Part shown: one piece after another, positions 10,531-18,998 of the stretch | How the letters are laid out: the number at the start of each line of letters is the position of its first letter | Position numbering within the stretch: position 1 is the first letter of the stretch | Source of the DNA: Roseisolibacter agri | GTDB lineage: Bacteria; Gemmatimonadota; Gemmatimonadetes; Gemmatimonadales; Gemmatimonadaceae | NCBI RefSeq assembly: GCF_030159095.1 | Contig: NZ_BRXS01000001.1 | Span: 248,001-312,000, forward strand | Reading direction: 5' to 3' | DNA: 64,000 nt | The notes under the pieces: model-generated | What the model saw: only the letters and a program-made list of their open reading frames with translations | Told to the model about the DNA's origin: nothing | Database searches by the model: none | Position numbers and translations under genes: made by a program

Positions 10531-12129
10531 ATGCTGAAGCGAGCCATCACCCTGCTCGGCGCCGCCGCCGCGCTGCTCGGCGCCGCGGCCTGCAACGACG
10601 AGGCCTTCCTGACCGAGGTCCCCTACGACTTCGTCGGCCCCGAGAACTTCTACGCCACCGCCGACGACGCGCGGGCGGCGCTCGCCGGCGTGTACGCGAC
10701 GTCGGTCAGCTCGACGGGCGACAACTACTACGGGCGCAACTTCGTCATGCTCGTCGAGTTCCTGACGGAGATGCAGACGCCCTACCTGAGCGCGACGAAC
10801 GAGCGCAGCCTGGTGGACAACTACACGTTCACGCCGGCGCACAGCTACATCTACTCGACCTGGCAGAGCGCCTACCAGGCGATCAACCGCGCGAACTCGG
10901 TGATCGACCGCGTGCCGGCGATCCCGATGGACACGACGCTCCGCAGCCGCCTCGTGGCGGAGGCGAAGTTCCTGCGCGCGCTGCACTACTTCAACCTGGT
11001 GCGGATGTTCGGCGGCGTGCCGCTGCGCACGAAGGAGACGACCACGCTGGACAGCCTCCAGCAGCCGCGCGCCAGCGCGCAGGCGGTCTATGCGCAGATC
11101 GTCACCGACCTGAAGGACGCGATCCGCGTGCTCCCCGCGCAGCGCACGTACACGGGCCCGGACATCGGCCGCGCGTCGCGCGGCGCCGCGAAGACGCTGC
11201 TGGCGAAGGCCTACCTGCAGCGCGCCGGCACGGGCGTCACGCCCAACGTCGGCGTCGACTCGGCGCTCGCGCTGCTGCAGGACGTGAAGGCGACCGAGGG
11301 CTACGCGCTGGTGGCCAACTACGCCAGCCTGTTCGACATGACCAACGAGGTGAACTCCGAGGTCATCTTCGACGTGCAGTGCTCGCGCTCCAACGGCGTC
11401 GGCTGCCGCCTGTCGAACCAGGTCGCGCCCCGCATGTCGAACTACGGCAGCGGCCAGAACGGCTCGTTCACGGCCGAGGAGCCGTTCTTCCTGGAGTTCG
11501 CGGCCAACGACCGGCGGCTCGCGACCACCTGGCAGCTCTCGTTCACCAACAAGGCCGGCGCGACGATCACCTACGGGCCGACGACCAACACGGCCAACGG
11601 CGCGTACGGCGCGGATACGCCGTACATGGCGAAGTTCCTCGACCGGCTGTCGGTGACGGCCGGCAACGACGAGCCGAACTACATCATCCTGCGCTACGCC
11701 GACAACCTCCTGATGGAGGCGGAGGCGATCAACGAGCTGCAGGGCCCGACGGCGGCGGCGTACGCGGCGATCAACGCGGTGCGCACGCGCGCCGGCCTGG
11801 CGGACCTGACGGCCGGCCTCGCGAAGGCCGCGTTCAAGGACTCGGTGTTCGCGCAGCGCCGCCTGGAGCTGTCGATGGAGGGGCCGCACGGCTACTTCGA
11901 CAGCCAGCGCAACTGGGCGTGGGCGAAGGCGCGCATCGAGGCCAACTTCGCGCGCGGCGTGCAGTGGCTGACGCTCCCCGCCGCGCAGCGCGTGCGCCAG
12001 AGCCGCTGGCCGAAGTTCGCGACCGGCACGACGGCGGTGCCGGTGCTGACGGACAAGTACCGGCTGCTGCCGATCCCCACGCAGGCGCGCGACCTCAACC
12101 CGCAGCTCGAGCAGAACCCCGGCTGGTGA
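10531..12129 (+). CDS. SusD/RagB-family substrate-binding lipoprotein
   Basis: This 532-residue lipoprotein has a short signal peptide ending in a lipobox (LLGAAA-C, Cys21). SusD features are visible: WQSAYQAINRANSVIDRVP, AKFLRALHYFNLVRMFGGVPL and the C-terminal LEQNPGW. It sits on the outer leaflet as a lid on SusC and binds glycans. GAGAGGA lies at Shine-Dalgarno distance. It is cotranscribed with the susC upstream. Confidence 0.95.
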   Translation: MLKRAITLLGAAAALLGAAACNDEAFLTEVPYDFVGPENFYATADDARAALAGVYATSVSSTGDNYYGRNFVMLVEFLTEMQTPYLSATNERSLVDNYTFTPAHSYIYSTWQSAYQAINRANSVIDRVPAIPMDTTLRSRLVAEAKFLRALHYFNLVRMFGGVPLRTKETTTLDSLQQPRASAQAVYAQIVTDLKDAIRVLPAQRTYTGPDIGRASRGAAKTLLAKAYLQRAGTGVTPNVGVDSALALLQDVKATEGYALVANYASLFDMTNEVNSEVIFDVQCSRSNGVGCRLSNQVAPRMSNYGSGQNGSFTAEEPFFLEFAANDRRLATTWQLSFTNKAGATITYGPTTNTANGAYGADTPYMAKFLDRLSVTAGNDEPNYIILRYADNLLMEAEAINELQGPTAAAYAAINAVRTRAGLADLTAGLAKAAFKDSVFAQRRLELSMEGPHGYFDSQRNWAWAKARIEANFARGVQWLTLPAAQRVRQSRWPKFATGTTAVPVLTDKYRLLPIPTQARDLNPQLEQNPGW

Positions 12130-12179
12130 GGGCACCGACCTCGGCGGGGCCGCGGCGTGTGGGACGGGGCCGGCCGCGC

Positions 12180-12185
12180 TATAGT
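12180..12185 (+). promoter_or_regulatory. Possible -10 element before the kinase gene
   Basis: TATAGT stands out in the GC-rich 104-bp gap between susD and the kinase gene, 49 nt before the kinase ATG. No good -35 is evident. It may give the kinase-esterase pair its own promoter in addition to susC read-through. Confidence 0.3.
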
Positions 12186-12233
12186 AGGGCGCCGCTCCGC
12201 GCCGCGTCACGCCTGTCCGGGGGTCACGAGCCG

Positions 12234-13439
12234 ATGCACCTCCCGTCCAACGAGCCGTTCGCCGGCATCCCGCTGGCCGCTCCGCCGTCGGCCGCCGCGA
12301 CGCCCGCCGCGCGCCGCTGCCCGCGCTGCGGCACGGGCTTCGCCGCGGACGCCGTCTTCTGCATCCACGACGGCACCGCGCTGCTCTCCGACCGCGCCGC
12401 GCAGACGCTCACCGGCACGCTGGTGGCCGGCCAGTTCCTCGTCGAGGCGCGGCTGGGCGAGGGCGGGATGGGCGCCGTCTATCGCGCGGTGCAGGTGCGC
12501 ATGGCGCGCCCGTGCGCGCTCAAGGTCCTGCGGCGCGACGTCGCCAGCGACTCCAGCACGGTCGCGCGCTTCCGCCGCGAGGCGAGCAACTCGTCGCAGC
12601 TCTTCCACCCGAACATCGCCGCGCTGTACGACTTCGGCGAGACGAGCGACGGGCTGTTCTACCTCGCGATGGAGCTCGTGGAGGGCGAGACGCTGACGAC
12701 GCTGGTGGCGCGCGAGGGCGCGCTGGCGCCGCTGCGCGCGGCGAGCATCGTGCGGCAGGTGGCCGACGCGCTCGCGGTGGCCGACGAGCATGGCGTGGTG
12801 CATCGCGACCTCAAGCCCGACAACGTGCTGCTGGTGCCGCGCCGCGACGGCAGCGACCTCGCGAAGGTCGTGGACTTCGGCATCGCGAAGGCGACGCGCG
12901 TGGAGGGGCAGCGCATCACGCGCACGGGCGTCGTCATCGGCACGCCGGCGTTCATGAGCCCCGAGCAGCTGGCCGGCGAGAGCGATCTGGATGGCCGCAG
13001 CGACCAGTACGCGCTCGGCCTCATCGCGTTCGAGCTGCTGACCGGCGCGCGCGCCTTTCCCGCGCGCACCTTCGGCGAGGCGACGCGGCGCATGGTGGCC
13101 GAGCCGCCCAAGCTGGCCGAGCACCGCCCGGACGTCGCATGGCCGCCGGGGCTGCAGCAGGTGATCGACCGCGCGCTCGCGCTCGACCGCACGCAGCGCT
13201 GGCCCACGGCCACCGCGTTCGGCGCTGCGTTCGCGCAGACGATCCAGGCGTGGCAGGTGCCGGGGAGCGTCGCGCCCGGCCTCGCGCCCGGCCTCGCGCC
13301 CGGCCTCGCGCCCGGCCTCGCGCCCGGCCTCGCGCCGGGCCTCATGGCCACGCCGGCGGTCATGCGGCAGCGCCTGATCGTCATCGGGGCCGCGCTGCTG
13401 GTGCTGATCGCGGTCGTCGTCGTGCTCACCCTGATCTGA
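12234..13439 (+). CDS. Zinc-ribbon Ser/Thr protein kinase with C-terminal membrane anchor
   Basis: This is a 401-residue Hanks-type kinase. A short zinc-ribbon-like N-terminus (CPRCG at 29-33, CIHDG at 43-47) precedes a complete kinase domain: GEGGMG loop 75-80, Lys97, HRDLKPDN from 190, DFG 214-216 and SPEQ 242-245. Six perfect APGL repeats (347-370) link it to one hydrophobic helix (about 378-400) at the extreme C-terminus. There is therefore no periplasmic sensor; it is a tail-anchored cytoplasmic kinase. It lies 104 bp after susD and 4 nt before the acetylesterase gene. Its targets are unknown. Confidence 0.93.
   Translation: MHLPSNEPFAGIPLAAPPSAAATPAARRCPRCGTGFAADAVFCIHDGTALLSDRAAQTLTGTLVAGQFLVEARLGEGGMGAVYRAVQVRMARPCALKVLRRDVASDSSTVARFRREASNSSQLFHPNIAALYDFGETSDGLFYLAMELVEGETLTTLVAREGALAPLRAASIVRQVADALAVADEHGVVHRDLKPDNVLLVPRRDGSDLAKVVDFGIAKATRVEGQRITRTGVVIGTPAFMSPEQLAGESDLDGRSDQYALGLIAFELLTGARAFPARTFGEATRRMVAEPPKLAEHRPDVAWPPGLQQVIDRALALDRTQRWPTATAFGAAFAQTIQAWQVPGSVAPGLAPGLAPGLAPGLAPGLAPGLMATPAVMRQRLIVIGAALLVLIAVVVVLTLI
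13272..13343 (+). repeat. Six tandem 12-bp repeats (APGL linker)
   Basis: Six in-frame copies of GCGCCCGGCCTC, the last with one base changed, encode (APGL)6 between the kinase domain and the membrane helix. Near-identity suggests recent expansion, so copy number may vary between strains. Confidence 0.9.
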
Positions 13440-13443
13440 TCGC

Positions 13444-14169
13444 ATGCGATTCCCGCGCACGCTCGTGCTGCTCGCCGCGGCCGCGCTCTCGGCCGGCTTC
13501 GCGCCGCCGGCGCGGCTGACGCTCTTCCTGATCGGCGACTCGACGATGGCGGACCGGCCCGACGCGAGCAACCCGGAGCGCGGGTGGGGCCAGGCGCTGC
13601 CGCGCTTCCTGGACGGCGCCGTCGCGGTCGAGAACCACGCGCGCAACGGGCGCAGCACGCGCAGCGTCATCGGCGAGGGGCGCTGGGACTCGGTGGTCAC
13701 GCGCCTGAAGCCCGGTGACTACGTGCTGATCCAATTCGGGCACAACGACCAGAAGGTCGAGGACTCGACGCGCTACACGAACCCGTACACGGCGTACCGC
13801 CGCAACCTCGAGCGCTTCGTGGCCGAGTCGCGGGCGAGGGGCGCCACGCCGATCGTGCTCAGCTCGATCGTGCGGCGCAGCTTCAGCACGGGCGGTGCGC
13901 TGCAGGACACGCACGGCGCGTATCCGTGGGTGGCGCGCACCGTCGCGCGCGAGGCGGGCGTGGGCTTCGTGGACCTGCAGCTGCTGACCGAGGAGCTGGT
14001 GCAGCGCGCGGGGCCCGAGCGCTCGAAGGCGCTCTACGTCTGGGTCGGCGAGCGGCGCGACGACACGCACCTGTCGCCGGCGGGTGCCGATTCCGTCGCG
14101 CGGCTGGCCGCGCGCGAGCTGCGGCGGCTGGGCGGGCCGCTCGCGGCGCACGTGCGCGGCGTCGACTAG
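13444..14169 (+). CDS. Rhamnogalacturonan acetylesterase-like SGNH hydrolase
   Basis: This 241-residue secreted esterase has a signal peptide of about 23 residues. SGNH blocks are clear: FLIGDSTMAD (nucleophile Ser), ARNGRSTRS, FGHNDQK (Asn) and DDTHLSPAGA (Asp-His pair). These match the rhamnogalacturonan acetylesterase (CE12-like) group, which removes acetyl groups from the pectin backbone. It starts 4 nt after the kinase stop, so the two are probably co-translated. It complements the pectin depolymerases of the minus-strand operons. Confidence 0.88.
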   Translation: MRFPRTLVLLAAAALSAGFAPPARLTLFLIGDSTMADRPDASNPERGWGQALPRFLDGAVAVENHARNGRSTRSVIGEGRWDSVVTRLKPGDYVLIQFGHNDQKVEDSTRYTNPYTAYRRNLERFVAESRARGATPIVLSSIVRRSFSTGGALQDTHGAYPWVARTVAREAGVGFVDLQLLTEELVQRAGPERSKALYVWVGERRDDTHLSPAGADSVARLAARELRRLGGPLAAHVRGVD

Positions 14170-14217
14170 CGCGGCGCGAACGTGGAGCTCGTTTCGCTTA
14201 CGGGCGGGCGCACCGGA

Positions 14218-14372
14218 CCCTGAGCTGCGAGCTGCAGCAGGGAGAGGATCTGACGAGATCGGATGACCACGGATGGCTCCGCGTCGAGCGACGGTCCTCG
14301 CCACCACGCTAGCCATTCGTCGTCATCAGACGGTATCCGATCGTCATCCTTGCTGCAGTTGAAGTTCGGGCC
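14218..14372. repeat. Long palindromic intergenic repeat, copy A
   Basis: This 155-bp imperfect inverted repeat has arms pairing around CTGCAGCA, GATCGGAT and ATGGCT blocks. It shares with copy B, in the same orientation, CGGATGGCTCCGCGT on the left and TCATCCTTGCTGC followed by GTTCGGG on the right. It lies just upstream of the LmbE-type gene. I find no ORF in it; it could fold as a long hairpin in RNA or be a non-autonomous mobile repeat. Confidence 0.75.
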
Positions 14373-14449
14373 CCGAGATGGCACACGGGGTCGCTTGCAG
14401 CCGCGGCGGCGATCGGTATCGTCGCACGCAGGCCGCATCGGAGGGTGCC

Positions 14450-15286
14450 ATGCACGCGTGCGCTCGTGCCGTCCTCGGGACGCTGCTGCTCCTCGCGCCG
14501 TGCGCCGCGCGCGCGCAGGTCCGTGCACCATCGACCGCCACGCCGCGCACGCTCGTCGCGGTGCTCGCCCATGCCGACGACGAGGCGCCGGTCGCGCCGA
14601 TCCTCGCGCGCTACGCCCGCGAGGGCGCGCGCGTCCACCTGCTGATCGTGAGCGACGGCGGGCAGGGCGCCGGGCAGCAGGGCACCCTGGCGCGCCCGGA
14701 CTCGGGACCGCGTGGCGAGGAGCTGGTCCGCGTGCGGGCCGAGGAGGCGCGGTGCGCCGCGCGCGCGCTCGGCCTCCAGCCGCCGATCCTGCTCGGCTTC
14801 CCCGACGGGAGGCTGGGCGACTACGTCGGCGACCGCTCGCTGCTGTATCGCCTGACGCCGCGCCTCGCCGAGGAGCTGCAGCGCCTGCGGCCGGACGCGA
14901 TCGTGACGTGGGGACCGGATGGTGGCGTCGGGCATCCCGACCACCGGATCGTCAGCGCGCTCGTGACGCAGCTCGTGCGCGCCGGCGCGCCCGGCGTGCC
15001 GGAGCGGCTGTACTACATGAACCTGCCGGCCGAGGCGATCCGCGCGATGAACCCGCAGCGTGGCGCGCCGCCGCTGCTGATCCCGGCGGACCGGTACTTC
15101 ACGGTGCGCGTGCCGTTCGCGCCCGAGGACCTGGAGGCGGCGATGCGCTCGATGGCCTGCCACCGGACGCAGATCACCGCGGAGGCCGCGGCGCGCGTCG
15201 CGCCGGCCACCGCGCGCGCGTGGAACGGCGTGATCGCGCTCATCCCCGCGTTTCCGACCGGACCGGGGACCGACGTGTTCCGGTGA
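14450..15286 (+). CDS. PIG-L/LmbE-family deacetylase
   Basis: This 278-residue exported protein has a signal peptide ending near ARAQ (residue 24). The family motif appears as HADDEAP (usual form HPDDE) and the second metal site as GGVGHPDHR. PIG-L/LmbE enzymes are zinc-dependent N-deacetylases of GlcNAc-type substrates; the natural substrate here cannot be told. GGAGGG precedes the ATG. The gene stands alone between two direct copies of a 155-bp palindromic repeat, unlike its operon-bound neighbours. Confidence 0.9.
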   Translation: MHACARAVLGTLLLLAPCAARAQVRAPSTATPRTLVAVLAHADDEAPVAPILARYAREGARVHLLIVSDGGQGAGQQGTLARPDSGPRGEELVRVRAEEARCAARALGLQPPILLGFPDGRLGDYVGDRSLLYRLTPRLAEELQRLRPDAIVTWGPDGGVGHPDHRIVSALVTQLVRAGAPGVPERLYYMNLPAEAIRAMNPQRGAPPLLIPADRYFTVRVPFAPEDLEAAMRSMACHRTQITAEAAARVAPATARAWNGVIALIPAFPTGPGTDVFR

Positions 15287-15304
15287 CCTGCATGGCGCCG
15301 CGGA

Positions 15305-15460
15305 CCCGAACGGCGAACGGCATTGCAAGGATGAAGATCGGATAAGATCTGATAGGAGCGGATGGCTCCGCGTGGCGCGAGGTTCCTCGCACTGCACCGG
15401 AGCCATCCGTCGTTATCCGATCTTCTCAGACGTTCATCCTTGCTGCCGTTGTCGTTCGGG
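15305..15460. repeat. Long palindromic intergenic repeat, copy B
   Basis: This is a 156-bp inverted repeat with arms of about 63 nt. The left arm starts CCCGAACGGC, continues GCAAGGATGAAGATCGGATA and ends GGATGGCTCCG; the right arm mirrors these. It is better preserved than copy A and has the same orientation. It separates the convergent LmbE-type gene and the plug-domain lipoprotein gene, so it could also terminate transcription from both sides. Confidence 0.8.
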
Positions 15461-15475
15461 GCCGGCGCGAGACGG

Positions 15476-15949
15476 CTACTTCCCGCCGCGCTTGGTCGTG
15501 ATGCGCACCACGCCGTTCGCGCCGCGCGAGCCGTACTCCGCGATCTGCCCGGCGTCCTTCAGCACCTCGATCTTGGCGATGTCGCTCGGGTTGAGCGTGA
15601 TCAGCCCGTCGGTGCCCGGCGCGAACGGGAAGCCGTCGACGATGTAGAGCGGCTCGTTGTTGCCGCGCAGCGACGTCGCGCCGCGGATGCGGACCTGGAT
15701 GCCGCCCGCGGCCTGGTAGACCTGCACGCCCGGGAAGCGGCCGACGAACAGCTCCTCGACGCGCCCGGTGCTGCGGTTCTCCCAGTCCTTCGCCGTGGCG
15801 ACCTGGCCCGCACGCGGGCCGGCGGCGCTGGCGGTGGAGTCGGAGGCGGTGCGGGGCGAGTCGCCGGCCTTGCCCCGGCCACTGGCGCAGGCCGCGGTGC
15901 CGGCGGCGAGCAGGACGAGCGCGACCGCGCCCGCATGTGGTGCACGCAT
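15476..15949 (-). CDS. Plug-domain-only TonB-receptor-like lipoprotein
   Basis: This 157-residue protein has a lipoprotein-like signal (LLAAGTAA-C, near residue 22), a Ser/Ala-rich linker and one SusC-type plug domain (NNEPLYIVDGFPF, NPSDIAKIEVLKDA, YGSRGANGVVRITTKRG). The roughly 800-residue barrel is absent: the frame stops cleanly after the plug and no barrel-coding sequence follows downstream (15475 to 15287). The gene has its own start with AGAGGG 9 nt upstream, so it looks like an intact short gene rather than a fragment. Function unknown; it might bind SusD-like partners or act as a dominant competitor. Confidence 0.8.
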   Translation of the reverse strand: MRAPHAGAVALVLLAAGTAACASGRGKAGDSPRTASDSTASAAGPRAGQVATAKDWENRSTGRVEELFVGRFPGVQVYQAAGGIQVRIRGATSLRGNNEPLYIVDGFPFAPGTDGLITLNPSDIAKIEVLKDAGQIAEYGSRGANGVVRITTKRGGK

Positions 15950-16059
15950 GTGCGGAACCCTCTGGTGGACGTCCACCCGCAGCATACGGCCGCGGCACGC
16001 CTTCCCGCCATAGTGGCCCGGGCGCCCGCCGTCAGCCCGCCGTCAGGGACGGACCGGTG

Positions 16060-17178
16060 TCACAGGGGCGTCACCGTGCGCGACGGCGTCCAGCCGCGCA
16101 GCACCGCCGCCGGGGTGAAGCGCGCCCGCTGCTCGCGCGTCAGCGTGCGGCGCGTGGGGCTCGCCACCGCGCCCGGCCCGCGCGACCCGGATTCGAAGAA
16201 TCGCGCGCTCTCCGGCTCCCACCACGAGCGGGCGCCGGTCGAGTCGGTCATCGACATCCGGTCCCACCCCTTCGCCCCGAGGTGGTCGTCCATCCAGCAG
16301 TCCACGAACACCGCGCTGCCGTTCGCGTCGGGATCGGCGAACGGATGCCATGGCCGGCCCAGCACCACCGTCGCCGGCGCCATCGCCGCACGCTCCTTCG
16401 TCAGCCGGCTGCGCCAGAACAGGAAGCCGTACGGCTGGTCGGTGGGCGTGCTGGGCGCGGTGACGTAGCCGTTGTTCGTGCGGCTGCCGCGGTCGCGGCT
16501 CACGATCTCGCACTCGTCGAACACCGCCTGGCCCGCGCCGAAGATGAAGTCGACGCTGCCCGCGACCACGCAGCGGTGGAACCACGCGCGCCCCGCGTTG
16601 GGGAAGAGCGTGTCCTGGTGGCCGAGGATCCGCACGTCCACGAACGCCGCGCGGTCGCTCCCGAGGTCGAGCATCAGCGCCACCGCCTGCGCGTCGCGCA
16701 GCTTGGTCGGATCGGTGGCGGGCTTCGCCGCGTTCGTCGGATAGTCGAACGCGTTCTCGATCGTCAGCCGCTCGGCGCGGAAGTCGGGCGCGATGATGCG
16801 CAGCGTGTAGCTGCCGCGCGTCCCCCACGTGCCGCCGGTGGGCGTCGGCTGGCCGGCGGCCGCGTCGTACGTCAGAACCGTCGAGTCGCGGTGCTCGCCC
16901 ACGAGCGTCACGCGCGGGCGGTCGATCGTCAGCTTCTCGCGGTAGCGGCCCTTGCGGATCAGGATCGTCGCCCGCTGCGCGCCGTTGGCCGGCAGCCCGT
17001 CGAGCGCGTGCCCGAGCGTACGGTACGTCGGCGCGCCGGCCACGGTGTCGCCCTCGGTGCCGGTGAAGCGCGCGTCCACCACCGCGCTCCACCGTGAGGG
17101 CCGTGACGGCGCCTGCGCGCGGGCGGTCGCCGCGGCGGCGACGGTCGCGAGCAGCAGCAGCGCCGCGCGCGCGGTCAT
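16060..17178 (-). CDS. Pectin methylesterase (CE8)
   Basis: This 372-residue secreted protein has a signal peptide of about 22 residues and the CE8 beta-helix signatures: GRYREKL, the catalytic-region GHQDTLF and GSVDFIFGAGQAVFDEC, and LGRPWHPF near the C-terminus. It removes methyl esters from homogalacturonan so that lyases and polygalacturonases can act. The ATG overlaps the transporter stop by 4 nt (ATGA). It is the last gene of the minus-strand susC2 operon and is paralogous to the gene at 42585-43694. Confidence 0.94.
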   Translation of the reverse strand: MTARAALLLLATVAAAATARAQAPSRPSRWSAVVDARFTGTEGDTVAGAPTYRTLGHALDGLPANGAQRATILIRKGRYREKLTIDRPRVTLVGEHRDSTVLTYDAAAGQPTPTGGTWGTRGSYTLRIIAPDFRAERLTIENAFDYPTNAAKPATDPTKLRDAQAVALMLDLGSDRAAFVDVRILGHQDTLFPNAGRAWFHRCVVAGSVDFIFGAGQAVFDECEIVSRDRGSRTNNGYVTAPSTPTDQPYGFLFWRSRLTKERAAMAPATVVLGRPWHPFADPDANGSAVFVDCWMDDHLGAKGWDRMSMTDSTGARSWWEPESARFFESGSRGPGAVASPTRRTLTREQRARFTPAAVLRGWTPSRTVTPL

Positions 17179-18509
17179 GCGGCCGGCTCCACCAGCGCGG
17201 GCACGCGCTCGATGCGCCGCATGATGACCAGGAAGAGCGCGGCCGCCAGCGGCGCCATGAGGCCCACCATCACGTACACCGGCCGGTAACCGAAGCGGTC
17301 GACGATCTGGCCCACCAGCAGCGTGAAGCCCATGCTGGCGATGCCCGCCGCCGTGCCACCGATCCCGAACACCGAGCCGACGTCCTGCTTCGGGAAGGTG
17401 TCCGACGGGATCGTGTGCACGTTCACGATCCAGCTCTGGAACGCGAACGCGATCACGCTCACCGCCGCGATCACCAGCGCGTCGCTCTTCGCGTTGATGA
17501 CGACCGCGACGCCGAGCGGGATGAGGAGCGCGCTGCCGACGAGCACGGTCTTGCGCGCGCGGTCCACGCTCCAGCCGCGCTTGATGAGGAGGCTCGACGC
17601 GCCGCCGCCCGCGAGGTTGCCGACGTCCGCCCACAGGAACGGGATCCACGCCAGCATGCCGATGGTCGCGAGGCTGAACCCGCGCTCGCTCTTCAGGTAG
17701 TTCGGCAGCCAGGAGATCAGGAACCACCAGATCGGGTCGGTGAAGAAGCGCGCGGCGATCAGCGCCCACACCTGGCGGTGCCTGAAGAGGCTGAGCCACG
17801 GGCGGCGCGACGCGGTGCCCGACGCGACGACGTCCGCCTCCGCCTGCCCGGCCGCGATGTACTCGCGCTCCTCGGCCGACAGGCGCGGATGCTCGGCCGG
17901 CGTGCGGAAGAAGAGGAACCACGCCGTCATCAGCACCGCCGACATGATGGCGCCGACGAAGAACGCGCTGCGCCACCCGAAGGTGAGCGCGACCCAGGCG
18001 ATGAGCGGCGGCGCGACCACGGCGCCGAGCGCCGAGCCGCTGTTGAAGATCGCCATCGCGAACGCGCGTTCCTTGATGGGGAACCACTCGGCCACCGCCT
18101 TCGCGGCGCCGGGCCAGTTGCCCGCCTCGCCGATGCCGAGCACGAAGCGGAAGGCCGAGAGCTGGAACACGGAGCGCGCGGTGGCGTGCAGCATCGACGC
18201 CGCGGTCCAGATGCCGACGAACAGCATGAACCCGACGCGCGTGCCGATGCGGTCGAGCACCTTGCCGCTGAGCGCCTGCGAGATGGTGTAGCCGAGGAGG
18301 AAGGTCGTGACGACGCGCGAGTACGCGGCGTTCGACATCCCGAACTCCTCGCGGATGGTCGGCGCGAGCACCGACAGCGTCATCCGGTCGACGTAGTTGA
18401 TGACCGTCAGCATGCAGATCATGCCGACGATCCACCAGCGCAGCCCGCGGATGGGGCGGGGGCCCACCGCCGCGTCGACGCGGACCTGGGTGCTCGTTGT
18501 CTCGGTCAT
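17175..18509 (-). CDS. MFS hexuronate-type transporter (ACS family)
   Basis: This 444-residue inner-membrane carrier of about 12 helices shows ACS/ExuT-type features: NYVDRMTLSVLAP in helix 1, the GKVLDRIGTR loop, RFVLGIGEAGNWPGAAKAVAEWFP and WRSAFF. Such carriers import galacturonate, glucuronate or unsaturated uronates. It follows kdgF across a REP-like repeat and is coupled to the methylesterase by a 4-nt overlap. The exact substrate cannot be told from sequence. Confidence 0.9.
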   Translation of the reverse strand: MTETTSTQVRVDAAVGPRPIRGLRWWIVGMICMLTVINYVDRMTLSVLAPTIREEFGMSNAAYSRVVTTFLLGYTISQALSGKVLDRIGTRVGFMLFVGIWTAASMLHATARSVFQLSAFRFVLGIGEAGNWPGAAKAVAEWFPIKERAFAMAIFNSGSALGAVVAPPLIAWVALTFGWRSAFFVGAIMSAVLMTAWFLFFRTPAEHPRLSAEEREYIAAGQAEADVVASGTASRRPWLSLFRHRQVWALIAARFFTDPIWWFLISWLPNYLKSERGFSLATIGMLAWIPFLWADVGNLAGGGASSLLIKRGWSVDRARKTVLVGSALLIPLGVAVVINAKSDALVIAAVSVIAFAFQSWIVNVHTIPSDTFPKQDVGSVFGIGGTAAGIASMGFTLLVGQIVDRFGYRPVYVMVGLMAPLAAALFLVIMRRIERVPALVEPAA

Positions 18510-18530
18510 GCGCGTACGGGTTGGTGGTCA

Positions 18531-18614
18531 TCCCGAGCGCAGCGAGGGATCTACCGTCCGTGGGGAGTGGCAGTCCAGCCCCCACGCACGCGAGTTCCCT
18601 CGCTACGCTCGGGA
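18531..18614. repeat. REP-like inverted repeat 1
   Basis: Arms TCCCGAGCGCAGCGAGGGA (18531-18549) and TCCCTCGCTACGCTCGGGA (18596-18614) pair with one mismatch. The repeat fills the kdgF-transporter gap and ends 2 nt from the kdgF stop. On transcription it would form a stable hairpin that could limit or stabilise downstream mRNA. Confidence 0.85.
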
Positions 18615-18616
18615 CA

Positions 18617-18994
18617 TCAGCGGCTGGCCGCGAGGAAGTCCTCGCGCGCCGGCGTGAAGACGTCGATCAGCGTGCCCGGCTCCAGCGCGACGACGCCGTG
18701 GGGGACGTCGGCGACGGCGAAGAACGTGTCGCCGGGGCCGAGCTCGCGGCGCGCGTCGCCCACCTGCACGGCGAAGCGGCCGGCGGCGACGTACGTGACC
18801 TGGCGGTGCGGATGGTGGTGCACGGCGCCCACGGCGTCGCGCTCGAACTCGACGCGCACGAGCATCAGGTCCGGCCCGTGGCCGAGGATCTGGCGGCGCA
18901 CGCCGGCGGCGACGGTCGTCCACGCGACGTCGGCGGTGCCGACGAACGCCGTGTCGGCGGGCGCGGTGGCGGGGAGGGAGGTGGAGGACGACAT
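18617..18994 (-). CDS. kdgF: Cupin, KdgF-like uronate ring-opening protein
   Basis: This 125-residue single-domain cupin has metal-binding HHHPHRQ, then AAGRFAVQVGDARRELGPGDTFF and VPHGV. KdgF converts the unsaturated uronate released by lyases and GH88/GH105 enzymes to 4-deoxy-5-keto-uronate, the substrate of KduI or a reductase. A GTG eight codons upstream could also serve, but ATG 18994, 4 nt after the SDR stop, fits better. The SDR-KdgF-transporter order is common in uronate-polymer loci. Confidence 0.82.
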   Translation of the reverse strand: MSSSTSLPATAPADTAFVGTADVAWTTVAAGVRRQILGHGPDLMLVRVEFERDAVGAVHHHPHRQVTYVAAGRFAVQVGDARRELGPGDTFFAVADVPHGVVALEPGTLIDVFTPAREDFLAASR

Positions 18995-18998
18995 GGGG

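Noticed and set aside
7206-10595. 1129-residue minus-strand open frame
   Set aside because: It is antisense to susC with composition typical of a GC-driven shadow frame; no recognisable motifs.
13272-13343. Short tandem repeats as a possible CRISPR array
   Set aside because: Unit is 12 bp with no spacers and is in frame inside the kinase gene.
14218-15460. Insertion sequence around the LmbE-type gene
   Set aside because: No transposase or target duplication is visible; only the paired palindromic repeats can be supported.
15287-15475. Degraded barrel of a former full-length TonB receptor downstream of the plug-only gene
   Set aside because: The interval is fully explained by the palindromic repeat and shows no barrel-like coding remnant.
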